Assembly (NCBI GenBank): GCA_025201705.1 | Contig: MU617351.1 | Coordinates: 1 to 15,172 of the forward strand | From: Dissophora ornata | Lineage: Eukaryota; Mortierellomycota; Mortierellomycetes; Mortierellales; Mortierellaceae | Direction: 5' to 3' | DNA length: 15,172 nt | Shown here: positions 1-9,492 of the stretch, piece after piece | Numbering within the stretch: position 1 is the first letter of the stretch | Layout: every line of letters starts with the position of its first letter | Position numbers and translations under genes: made by a program | The notes under the pieces: model-generated | Database searches by the model: none | What the model was told of the DNA's origin: nothing | The model's input: only the letters and a program-made list of their open reading frames with translations

Positions 1-298
1 CTGCGAATAGGCGAATGCTACTTGGTAGAAAGGATCGTCAGACGGTGGAAGAAGGGATGAATTGGTTGAGAGAGAAAAAAAAAAGAGAGAAAGAGAAGGG
101 GCGAGGCGCTGCTCCTTTTTATGTCAAGGTTGAGTATGCGGCGCAGGCTAATCCCACAGCAGAGAACGGCTCTCCGGAAACCTATTATGCGTCTCTGCTC
201 GCTTAGTTTCCTGCGTTCATGCTGTCTGTCCTCTATCAATCATCCCTTTGATCTAACAATAATGTTTTTTTTTTTTTTTTGGCCGTGCACTCACTTAT

Positions 299-330
299 GC
301 ACACACACACACACATACACACACATACAC
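299..330. repeat. AC/CA dinucleotide microsatellite
   Basis: An almost uninterrupted run of AC units, broken by two ATAC variants. It is a typical eukaryotic microsatellite with no coding signal around it. Confidence 0.9.
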
Positions 331-974
331 GCGGGAGGGGGAGTGGAAATGGTGTTTGATTTTGTCCTCCTGGCCTCCTATTTGCCTCATTCGCACACAC
401 TCGTGTGCTGCCACCCATTGCGGCAATGGAAAATACTTCGATCTTCAAATGCTTCAACGTGACACGTTGCTCACTCTCCCGAGTCAAACGATTCGTGCCA
501 ACTTTGCCACTGAACAATTTTGATTCGACACCCAAATACCCAGTGCCATCATTTTTTTTTCATAGCCACTGTCCGAGCCGACCCAAGTGCTTTTTGCGTG
601 AGCCAAGGGAAAAAAAAAAAAAGAGATAGGACCCGGAATAACGATCGACAGTTTATAGAGCGTCATTCAACGTGATGCGGCACCGCTGAGACTGCAGATT
701 TTGATTTTGCAAAAAAAAAGAGCCCTGCTGTCGCATAAGTGATTTCTATACCGCATTATTTTTATTTTTTTATCTGCAGTGCCACCGATTCCCCCGGATA
801 TCTGAAATAGACAGGTCCATGCTAGTCCCTGGCAAATGGCAAAAAAAAAAAAAGGTGCCGGTTACACACATGTCCTATTGTGTTCCGTAGTCACGATGGC
901 ATCAATGATGCAGTTGGGGGCCATACATAACCCGATCGCTCCGCGGAATTCTGCTGCTCGTTTTTTTGAGTGAC

Positions 975-1014
975 GGGAGAGGAGGAGGAGGAGGAGGAGG
1001 AGGGGGAGGGGGGA
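975..1014. repeat. GGA-rich homopurine tract
   Basis: About 40 consecutive purines on the + strand, mostly GGA triplets grading into G runs, followed by further GCGAAG-type repeats up to about 1045. Mirror-like homopurine runs of this kind can adopt triplex structures; that is general knowledge and not shown here. Confidence 0.85.
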
Positions 1015-1150
1015 ACGAAGGCGAAGTGAAGGCGAAGGCGAAAAAAAGTCTGCAACAACTTTTTTCCCTAAATTTTTTTCTCGTAAAAAATTAATTGGTC
1101 ACTGGCGCAGATCCTCTTTCCCCCAGTGCGCCATCTCCTACTCTCTATCT

Positions 1151-1152
<2 letters not shown>

Positions 1153-1181
<29 letters not shown>
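1153..1181. repeat. 29-base poly-T run
   Basis: An uninterrupted T29 directly followed by GCAG and then ATGGTGACAATC. It is the longest homopolymer in the window. The T run plus GCAG resembles an over-long splice acceptor, but the following frame stays open for only 16 codons. Confidence 0.9.
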
Positions 1182-1183
<2 letters not shown>

Positions 1184-1364
1184 AGATGGTGACAATCACT
1201 GTGAAGATGATGGGAAAGGGAGATGACCAGCAAAACTAACGAAAAAAAAAAGAACATGGCCATACCCACCTCTACTCAGAGGAGACTTGAAACTCGTAGA
1301 GATAGTTCAACGGGAACATTGATAATGCGACGATCTGCCCTACTCCGACTCGACTGTTGCTCGG

Positions 1365-1370
1365 TATAAA
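1365..1370 (+). promoter_or_regulatory. TATA-like box before a 31-codon ORF
   Basis: TATAAA lies 51 bases before an ATG at 1421 that opens a 31-codon frame ending with TGA at 1514-1516 (starts MNLQSEVASL). The spacing would suit a short 5' leader. The encoded peptide matches nothing I recognise, and the match may be chance. Confidence 0.25.
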
Positions 1371-1714
1371 CAAGGTAGTCTAATAGTTTAAAGGGAGTTG
1401 TCGACAGACAAACCCCGGAGATGAACCTTCAGTCAGAGGTGGCTAGTTTATCATGCAGCGTCATTCCTCACGAACGATCGCGTGGCGCTCGGGTCATTCA
1501 AGGAAGAAACTTTTGACATCTAGACATGTACTCGCAGTTTGAATTTGTAAAATATGTGGCGCTATGCCTAGAACCCGGTGTAAACCAGAGTGGGTGCTTT
1601 CTCCAGGTTTATGTATTACATATGCTAGACAACAAAGGAAGACAGAAAGGCTAGACGCTCGCAACACGATAAAGCACTTGTCGCAATGCGTAAAGAAACA
1701 TTAGGCTACGCCGT

Positions 1715-3159
1715 TCATTTTTCAGAGTATGGCATGGGGCATTCCCCTTCATGCTCGTAGACCGGCGGCAAGTCGTCGGCCGTGTCCGGGACAACCGGCT
1801 CTCTCTCCGGATACAGCTCACGATGAAGTTGATTTCGCATCACCCGCGCCGTATTAGAGTCCAAAAGTGTTGAGTGGTCATCGCCTATACCATAGTCCGG
1901 TGGCGTCAACCCCTCAGGAGCCGGTTGTGTTGACCACGCCTCCTGAAGAACGTTAGCGATCTGGAAAGGCGCCATGACCACCAAGTTGCGGACCTTTGAG
2001 TCTGCAAAGATAATGGTGAAGCGGATTCCATGGCTGATTTCTAACCAATCCAAGGTCTCGCTAGGCACCATCTCGCTATGGTCGATATCCAATTGGAATT
2101 CAACCGCATGCTCTCGGCCCCACTCCGTCATAAATTCTTCCTGGTCTGGGTTCTGGATAGTGATGGTTTTGCTGATGGCCCTGGCTTCGTGTGTTTTCAC
2201 AGGTGCTGGCCGGCTGTCCTCCTGTCTCCTCTCGATGGCCCCCATCGCCATCTGATTCTCAATCAATCCTGGAGGAAGACTGTTAATAGCGGCAGAAGAT
2301 GAAAATACGGCTGTTAATGATACGATGCTTAGATGCAAACAGAGCGAAATGCCTGCTTAGCAGAAGCGGTGGGCGTACAGGTTCTGCATGTCACGTATTG
2401 GCTGTTCAGTCATGTTGGGGTCGAAGCTGGTCTTTTCTGTCTGGATGACTTGTGCCAGGATCTCCTTCACCCGATGGGTGGGACTGTACGGATGCAAGAA
2501 GACACTCAGATGAAGTGTTTTCTCTTGACTGCTGATGAACTTTGGTGCATACATCGAGCACTCAAATTCACCAGCGCGCTTCGCCCCATACCGCACATCA
2601 AACGTATCCGAGGGTGGTACATGGACCCTTCGGAGAGTGAGAGGCTGGCGCAGAGCCTTGCGTCTAGTGAACAATCCGGATGGCACTGCCGATGTGGCTA
2701 AGTTATATGCCCACGTGACTCTATTGGACTTCAAGCTCGTGCAGGGAGTTGTAGCCAAGTCGCCAGGAAGGGCTAGTTGAAAGGGGAATGTATACTCCCC
2801 AGGCTGATACTGAGTCTGAGTGTTGACGAGTTGGGCCTCTATGCGGTTCGTATCGAATGCTATATTGAAAGTCGTGGTGCCGACGTATGATACAACGACT
2901 ACTCGGAGAGAAACAGGAACATCATGGGGTCAGTCAAAGTCCTTGAGTTTTAGTTTCCGCCACTTCTCTCTTCCCAATAATTCCCTATCTCACCTTCGCC
3001 ATGGAATGTGACAAAGAGATGCTTGAGCTGAACAGCCTTTTGGACGAGCAGCCGAACCACGCCTGAAATCTGGTGCTGGACCTGTGGACTGGGTGGTCCC
3101 AGGAACTCGACGACATTGGGCGTCTTGGTGTCCAGCGTTGTTTCCAGCGTGAAGGACAT
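1715..3159 (-). CDS. Alpha-arrestin (arrestin-related trafficking adaptor)
   Basis: Likely adaptor that binds plasma-membrane permeases and recruits a Nedd4/Rsp5-type ubiquitin ligase so that the cargo is endocytosed. Proposed exons are 3159-2994, 2898-2379 and 2279-1715, giving 416 residues. Intron 1 (2899-2993) has GTGAGA...TAG. The N-terminal arrestin fold covers roughly residues 1-150 (start MSFTLETTLD; YQPGEYTFPFQLALPGDL is the typical N-domain strand). The C-terminal arrestin domain follows and contains LEISHGIRFTIIF. The tail carries PPDY (355-358) and PPVY (400-403), the ligase-binding motif of the family. The second intron is uncertain: exons 2 and 3 share a frame interrupted by one TAA (2357-2359). 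Either GTACGC/ACAG (2280-2378) or GTGACA/ACAG (2311-2394, giving 421 residues) removes it. The cargo cannot be deduced. The family call is firm; the intron 2 junction is not. Confidence 0.85.
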
Positions 3160-4566
3160 GGTCTTGGATAGTGAGGAGCGGAATGGATCAAGATTGATGC
3201 TTTGACGCGTATCCGTGAGTCCACGGTTGTGTTCTTATTCGATAAAAAAATGACGAGAGCAGAGGGCTTTGTTGTTGGATGAGGAATTGAGGATGAATGA
3301 AAGTCGATGGGAACATTCGGCGACCTGTGCCTGGAAGTAGTAGTCAAGCATAAAGCATGGAGTCGAAACAAAACAAGACAGACGAGCAAACAAACAAACA
3401 ATTGGTCACAGGGAGAGCCTTGTCGTTTATTGCCCGACAAATAAGGCAGAGATAGAGTCGATGAAGACCCCAGAATGGGTAAATCTTGAATCTTGTTGTG
3501 GCCGCTTCTGGCTGCTGCTGCATCAGCCCCTTCCCTTTACTGTTGGAAAGGGAAAACCATGCTGCATGCCATGTTCTCTGGGCTGGAACAGGTCTCTCGC
3601 CAATATACTTGGTATGGGAGAATCAAGAAGTTGTCTTGTGTTACCATGTAGCAGTACCCTGACTTTTACAAAAGTCGACTGGCATTAACAACATGGAAAA
3701 CAAGGTTGCGCAACCTCCTCGAGAATCGAGATGCTAAAAAGATCAACTTCATTCAGTTCTCCTCCATTGCATTTGAGTGTATTGGAGAAAAATAATAATT
3801 ATCCGCACATACGCGTCGCGTAGAGAAGATATCGCAGCTACGCATAACTCTCAGCCACATCCATCTCCTCGCACCTTTTGTCACTGCACCCTCTCTCTTC
3901 CCATGCCAGAAAACCTTTTGCTTTGTTTATGAAAAATAAAAAGGGGGGGGGGTTTTTTTTTCTTCGATCGAGATCACGTCCGCGAGTGAGCCCCGTTGAG
4001 TTACAATCATCCCTTCTTTCAAAGGGACAACCGCAATCGCATAACTGTAGCCATGACAAACACTGAGCCAACAAGAACAGATCGTTGAGGAGTATCCGTT
4101 TTTTTTTAAAAAAAAAAAAAAAACGTCTTGACCCAAAACGAAACGATCAATCTCTTGTGGATTCTCAGAATGACCAGTATGTTATTGGCGACACTTTCTG
4201 TCGTGAGGTCCGAGGACTTTCCCTAAAGCATTTCAATTATCGTTCGAGGTCTAGATCAGAAATCTAGCCTCGTCGTAGAAATGTGATGCTTCATTGTGCG
4301 ATTCTGCGGTGTGATCTCGAGGGTGGAAGAAAAAAAAAGTGAGGAAAAAAAAACAAAACAAAGCAGATTTCTCATTTTTAGCCCTTGGGCTCAAAGTGTG
4401 TGTGGCTTGTCCATGTTTGCGTGGGCAAAGTTTTTTTTCGTCCGACCACGGACAGTCTCAAATCTGGCGTTTCGTGTGTTCTGTGTGCAGTTTATTAAAA
4501 TGGTACATGTCTTTGCGGCATCTGGTTGCTGGATATCTATCTGCTTCCTCGGCCATGCCTTCGGCT
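3160..4566. other. Intergenic region with homopolymer junctions
   Basis: About 1.4 kb between the 5' end of the arrestin gene and the 3' end of the LPMO gene, both on the minus strand. Its right part is presumably the 3' flank of the LPMO gene and its left part the arrestin promoter and leader. Open frames of 60-100 codons occur on both strands, but they run through A/T/G homopolymers and show no recognisable domain or consistent splice structure. Notable composition: G10 then T9 at 3943-3961, and T9 then A16 at 4099-4123. Confidence 0.5.
4099..4123. repeat. T9-A16 homopolymer junction
   Basis: Nine T followed immediately by sixteen A, so the centre is self-complementary. Such poly(dA:dT) junctions are typical of nucleosome-poor intergenic DNA in fungi. 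No ORF is supported across it. Confidence 0.85.
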
Positions 4567-5533
4567 TTAATATCGGCATCTGTTTCTCTTTCTCTTGCTA
4601 GATGTCGGGTGTGACTTCCTATCTACCCCGCCTGCAGCACTCTTCTTGTTGGCCTCTACTTCCTCTGGGTCAGGGCCATTGCTCTTCAGGTTCCCGAACT
4701 CGTCTCCAGCAATATGGTAGTAAGGATGGCCAGGTATATTCGCAATTCGAAGAGGCATGTTCGGGATCTCAGCGGGCAATCCCTTGTTGCTACTACTATT
4801 GGTGATTTCGATATCGGCACAACCCATATAAAACTCTGCCTTTGTCGCAGCGGCGTTGATCCAACTCCACCCTAGCATATGGATTGCATGAAAGCGTGCG
4901 CTGTTTAGGGAAACAATGCCAGGATACATTTAAAGAGTAATAATAAACAGCGTGGTGGTCTGCGAGGACTTACCAAGGATGCAGCTCTCACAAGGAGGCA
5001 GGTTCTCTGGGAGCTTGATGGGCCAGTCGTAGAACATGTCCGGGCACGAGCCATGGTATCGCGCAAACACCCCGAATGTCTTGCCCTGATCATAGCTTAG
5101 ACTGAACTCACATAGCCCGCCTGCATGACGGGCCTGGTTGGAGGTTGATGTAAGGGCCGGCTGCCCTGAGGAGCCGTATTGGGCGTTGCCGAAACGGACA
5201 TTGATAATCTGACCCGCATTAAAGGTCTGGACGACCTTCTTATCGGGCGGGTACCCGCCACAGGGGAATGTCTTGCCTACACCGCCGCCACAGCCATCAT
5301 ACAAAGGCGCGTCGCGGCAGTCATAGTCTACGAAACCGCTGTGTTTGCAAATAGGGGATATCAGTAACCACTGTGGGGTGAGAGAGAGCGAGAGCGAGAG
5401 CCGAAGGTACTTACGTATTTGGGTTGAAGGGGTGTCCTCTAGGGAGCGGGTATATCATCGAAATGTGGGCATCTGCACTTTGCAAGCCGGTCGTTGCAAG
5501 CAGAGCGACAAGCAGGAGACTCCACTTGCTCAT
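4567..5533 (-). CDS. Secreted AA11-like lytic polysaccharide monooxygenase
   Basis: Predicted copper-dependent oxidase that cleaves chitin or a related polysaccharide outside the cell. Exons 5533-5415, 5338-4974 and 4871-4567 join in phase through introns of 76 and 102 bases (GTAAGT...CAG; GTAAGT...TAG), giving 262 residues. Residues 1-22 are a signal peptide ending ADA, so the mature chain starts with His23 (HISMIYPLP). That is the first ligand of the histidine brace. His111 in RHAGGLCEFSL is the probable second ligand and Tyr176 in EFYMGCADIEI the axial residue. WSWINA just before it and the FxxxxGSCP block also match the AA11 pattern as I know it. After about residue 185 comes a tail of some 75 residues ending in a Lys/Arg-rich stretch, unlike a compact AA11 core. 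An in-frame ATG at 5560 would add nine residues (MFTKENGAR), but the 5533 start gives a more typical signal peptide. Family class is fairly sure; substrate is inferred. Confidence 0.82.
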
Positions 5534-6253
5534 CCTAGCTCCATTCTCCTTTGTAAACATTCTTTTTTCCTGTTCTGTGTCTGATTTGCTCGTGATCCTT
5601 GGTATCCGGTAGTAGAAAAGATGAAGTTTATCAAAAAAAAAAAAAAAAATAGGCCTGGACTGGGCGAGAAAATAGAGGGACGTTTGCACTTTTCGACAAC
5701 AAGAAGTGATCAAGGGACGAGCAGCGTCCTTGTCCTCCTTTTAAAGGCAGTTGCTCCTGAGAAACGGCTCCCTCTCCATCGTCCAGATGCATCCCGGGTA
5801 ATTCATGATGGCGTAGGTAGTAAAACGGGGTTTGAGATCTCCGTGTTTTCAGGATGCCTATCGGGCTCCGGACTGGGCCCAACACGCCTTTCCGAACGAC
5901 GGTTCGTTTCGGGATCATACTACGCCGATAGAACTTTTATTGGTTGATCCAAAGGATCCAAGTGCAGGGTCTTCTTTGTCCTTTGTGGAGTCTCCTGTTT
6001 GATCGCATTCTTTTTATAGAAACCATTGTAGCCCTTGGCCCCAAGGGGACCATTCCCTTTTCTACGCATTGTCCGACGCGTGTTAGAAATTACAGGGAAA
6101 ATGAACAAATGACGCCAGGAGCGCAGTGCACAAAGCGACAATAAATAATGATTTTATGGTTCTCAACAGTGCAAAAAAAAAATTCTTCTAAATTGATTGA
6201 TTCGGTTATCCCCAGCCAGTCTAACATATTCCAACGTGCTGCTTTTGCTGTCT
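5534..6253. other. Intergenic region between LPMO and MCC genes
   Basis: Holds the promoter and leader of the LPMO gene (minus) and the 3' flank of the methylcrotonyl-CoA carboxylase gene (minus). Short frames on both strands run into A/T runs and show no recognisable domain. No RNA gene was seen. Confidence 0.6.
5738..5745 (-). promoter_or_regulatory. TATA-like element of the LPMO gene
   Basis: The minus strand reads TTTAAAAG about 200 bases upstream of the LPMO start codon, within CCTTTAAAAGG. Transcription starting about 30 bases downstream would leave a leader of about 150-180 bases. Position and sequence are plausible, but there is no independent support. Confidence 0.35.
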
Positions 6254-9151
6254 TTATGCCTCCTTAGCTTCCTCTACCTCTTCGAATGCGATGAGTGATT
6301 TGTTCTCAGCAACCATCTCACCGACACTGAAGAAGACGTCAGAGACTACACCATCAACAGGCGACTTGATAATGTGCTAATGACAGAAGAGGAGAAAAGT
6401 TACGTTTTGTTAAAATCGATATCTTTGTAAGAAAAAAAGGAAAAAAAAAAGGCCTCTCATTCTCGTTCTCGCGCTTACCTCCATCTTCATGGCCTCCAGA
6501 ATAACCAAGTTCTGTCCCTTGACGACCTTGTCACCGGGTTTGCACATAACCTGCGAGATCTTGCAAGGCATGGGTGTGCGCAAGCTTCCCGCCTTCTCCT
6601 CCTTTCCGACTGTCAAGAACTTGGGTTGAGGGATATCCAACGTGACCTTACCCTCCTCCGCAAACACATGGACCTGGTCGCCCTCCTGGACCACGCTAGT
6701 CTTGTACCGGCGGTTCTCAATTTCAGCAAGCACACTACTGTCACCCGCCAACTTGGCAATGACCTTGGAGAAGAGGGTCGTCTTGTTGGGAGTCTGCACA
6801 CGAACGTTATAAGTTCCATCTCTGTTGAACTCGATACCGACATTCACATCTTGGTCCTCGAGCTTGAAGGCGAGGTTTTGCTCGCTGAGTTGGTTCAGGC
6901 GCAATCCCGAGTTGAGGGAGAAGGGCGATGTCGCATCCTCAGCATCCACGGCAGCCTGCTTTGAGGCCTCCAAGTCCCTCAAGACCAACGACAACGAGGC
7001 CTGAGCGACAGTGGCGGGATCCAGAGGCGGTGCTGGCTTGAACATGTCACTCTCGTACTTCTTGATAAACCCGGTCTCGACCTCACCAGCAATGAAGGCG
7101 GGGTGAGCAGCAAGGGTCTTCAAGAACTCAATGTTGGTGTTCAATCCGACAACTTCATACTCGCTCAGGGCCTTTCTCAAGATGCGGAGCGCAGCAGTTC
7201 TGCTTTCGCCATGAACAACCAACTTGGCGATCATGGGATCGTAATGAACAGAGATCTCATCTCCCTGAACGAATCCGGTCTCCAGACGCACGCTGTCTGA
7301 GGGCTCGGGTGTCTGGACGTGAAGTAGGGGACCGACATCGGGCAAGAAGTTGTTGCTGGGGTTCTCGGCATAGATACGGGCCTCGAATGCCCAACCGTCC
7401 ATCTTGAGCTCGTTCTGGAGCCTGGGCAGTCTGTTTCCGGCAGCGACCTCGAGCTGCCACTGAACAAGGTCTGTGTTGGTGATCATCTCAGTGATAGGAT
7501 GCTCGACCTGAAGACGAGTGTTCATCTCCATAAAATAGAACTTCTGGTCAGTGTTGTCCATGATGAACTCGACAGTTCCTGCTCCGACATAGTTCACGGC
7601 CTTGGCGGCGGCTACGGCCTTCTCACCGAGCTCGCGTCTGAGCTCCTCCGAGAGTCCGGGCTAAAAATAGATAGACGTTTTGAAAGAGGAATTGGGTCAG
7701 CATGCGATGCACCTCACGTTGTTCACTTCGTTGTGCACGCTAAGGACAGCGAATTGACTTACAGCAGGGGCCTCCTCAAGAATCTTTTGATGTCTTCGCT
7801 GAACACTGCAGTCACGCTCAAAGAGGTAGACAGCGTTTCCGAGGGTATCAGCAAAGACCTGGACCTCGACGTGACGAGGAGTCACCAAGTACTTCTCGAC
7901 CAGACTATCGCAACGCAACATAGACTTGCTTGTTAGTTGATCTACCAAGGAAGCATTCATAAAATGATCCAAATCAAAAACTTACACCTTGTCATCGCTG
8001 AACGACTTCATGGCCTCGCGCCTTGAGCTCTCCAGCATGATCTCGAACTCCTCAGGGGATTCGACAATACGCATTCCTTTGCCTCCACCGCCCTTGACAG
8101 CCTTGATCAGCACAGGATAGCCGATCTTTTCTGCCTCTGCCTTCAAGAAGGCATCGTCCTGGTTCACGCCGTGGTATCCGGGAACAACAGGGACCTTGGC
8201 TGCCTGCATGATGAATTTGGACTCACTCTTGGATCCCATAGATGTCATGGCGCTGGCAGGGGGTCCAATGAAGGTGATGTTCTCCTTGGCCAAGCGATCC
8301 GCGAATCCTGCGTTCTCGGACAGGAAACCATATCCAGGGTGAATAGCCTGCAGAGGAAAAAGGAAAAAAAATTAGGGGCATGATCAGTTGGTTTTGATAT
8401 ACTTTACGGTGATCGCGTCTGAAAAAGTGAAAATTGAAGCGTGCGAAAAAAAAAAGAAATTTTACCTGAGCTCCGCTCTTCCGGGCGATTTCAATAATCT
8501 TATCGACCTTCAAGTAGCTCTCTGCGGATGGTGCGGGTCCAATGTTGTAGGCCTCGTCAGCCTAAGGAAAGAACAGAGGTCCGATCCGCACAACAATGTC
8601 AATTTGCCATCCCTTCGTTTGAATCAGAAGTGGTGGGCCGGCCTGATCAAAACAATTAAAGTGACAGCTGCTTACCATCTTGACATGGAGTGCGTTTCTG
8701 TCGGCATCACTGAAGACGGCTACAGTCTTGATTCCCAGCTTCTTGGCAGTTCTCATGATTCTGCAGGCAATCTCACCACTGCAAAGAAAAGGAAGAAGAA
8801 AAGAAGGAGGGATGTTAAGCGGTGCTCAGTGGACCTTTTTTTTTGTTTCTGATCGAGGCAAAAAAAAAACTGCCGTTACCGATTAGCGATGAGAATCTTG
8901 TCGAAGAGAGGCTTGCGCTCTACATTAGAGAGGAAGGTCGGCGAGTGATCGTAATTCAGGGTTAGAGATGATTGTGATCATGGTTCGGCAGTAATCCTCC
9001 TCATTCGAGCCGAGTCAAAAAAAAGGGAGGGTTGTCAGGTACCAATCTCGGTCGTGTACCAGCGGAGGGGCTTCATCGAGATGGGGTTGACGGAGGTTCC
9101 CCAGCGCATGCGGAGCGCTGCCCTGTTGGCGGACAGCATGAAAGAGGACAT
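6254..9151 (-). CDS. MCCA: 3-methylcrotonyl-CoA carboxylase, biotin-carrying alpha subunit, mitochondrial
   Basis: Carries biotin carboxylase and biotin-carrier domains for ATP-dependent carboxylation of 3-methylcrotonyl-CoA in leucine breakdown, in the mitochondrial matrix. Its beta (carboxyltransferase) partner is not in this window. Exons: 9151-9043, 8919-8880, 8778-8676, 8561-8466, 8347-7986, 7904-7763, 7660-6479, 6376-6254. All seven introns (81-123 bases, GT-AG) keep frame, giving 718 residues, close to the family's usual length. The first 40 or so residues are rich in Arg, Ser and Ala, as in a matrix-targeting presequence. [15 protein letters not shown] opens the biotin carboxylase domain; GGGGKGM (202-208) is the ATP-grasp glycine loop; [12 protein letters not shown] (from about 328) is the catalytic carboxylase block. 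The C-terminal biotinyl domain has EAMKM with acceptor Lys676. The RREAMKSF and [18 protein letters not shown] blocks favour MCC over propionyl-CoA carboxylase or pyruvate carboxylase, and there is no carboxyltransferase fusion. Confidence 0.96.
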
Positions 9152-9492
9152 GTTTGTGTAGTGGGTTGCTGAGGAGTGGGGAGAACGGAGAAGGGGGGAG
9201 GAGTGGAGGCAAGAACTGTGGAAAAAGAAGAGAAACACCAAGTGGGGAAAAATGTTGTCCAAATTCCCACGCTGCAGTGCCGTGCCAAATCGGCGTCACG
9301 TGAGGCTGCCTTCATTTCCACCACACATCCAGGGGAACACCGTGGCAACGCACAGGTCATTTTTATTAGGAAGATGAAATCAAAAAACAAGCTGAAAAGG
9401 ATCACGAAATAAGGACAATGGCAAACAGTGATGGGATATTAGAGGGTAGGAGCAATGCAAAAAGCGTGCGCTATGTGGCAATTGGATTCCGT
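9152..9492. other. Promoter region of the MCC alpha gene
   Basis: Contains the pyrimidine-rich leader on the minus strand just before the MCC start codon and the 3' flank of the TLC gene. No gene is supported. A CACGTG hexamer lies at 9297-9302. Confidence 0.6.
9297..9302. promoter_or_regulatory. CACGTG E-box upstream of MCC
   Basis: A palindromic CACGTG about 146 bases upstream of the MCC start codon, within GTCACGTGAGG. Fungal bHLH regulators of the Cbf1/Pho4 class bind this core. Functional use here is only an inference from position. Confidence 0.3.

Larger units (their letters stand above)
1..1714. other. Gene-poor region with simple repeats
   Basis: I see no supportable protein gene here. 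Open frames are short, overlap on both strands, and run through homopolymers. The stretch holds an AC/CA microsatellite (about 299-330), a GGA-rich homopurine tract (975-1014), T16 at 265-280, A13 at 841-853 and T29 at 1153-1181. Several sites look like splice acceptors (for example the GCAG directly after the T29), so it could contain introns or UTR of a gene extending to the left, but no exon chain could be built. Confidence 0.5.

Noticed and set aside
4296..4601. 101-codon plus-strand frame overlapping the 3' end of the LPMO gene
   Set aside because: It runs through A-rich homopolymers, is antisense to the LPMO C-terminal exon, and has a Phe/Cys-rich composition typical of shadow frames.
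7499..7936. 145-codon open frame on the plus strand inside MCC
   Set aside because: It is a shadow of the conserved MCC coding strand; it crosses an MCC intron and has no recognisable domain.
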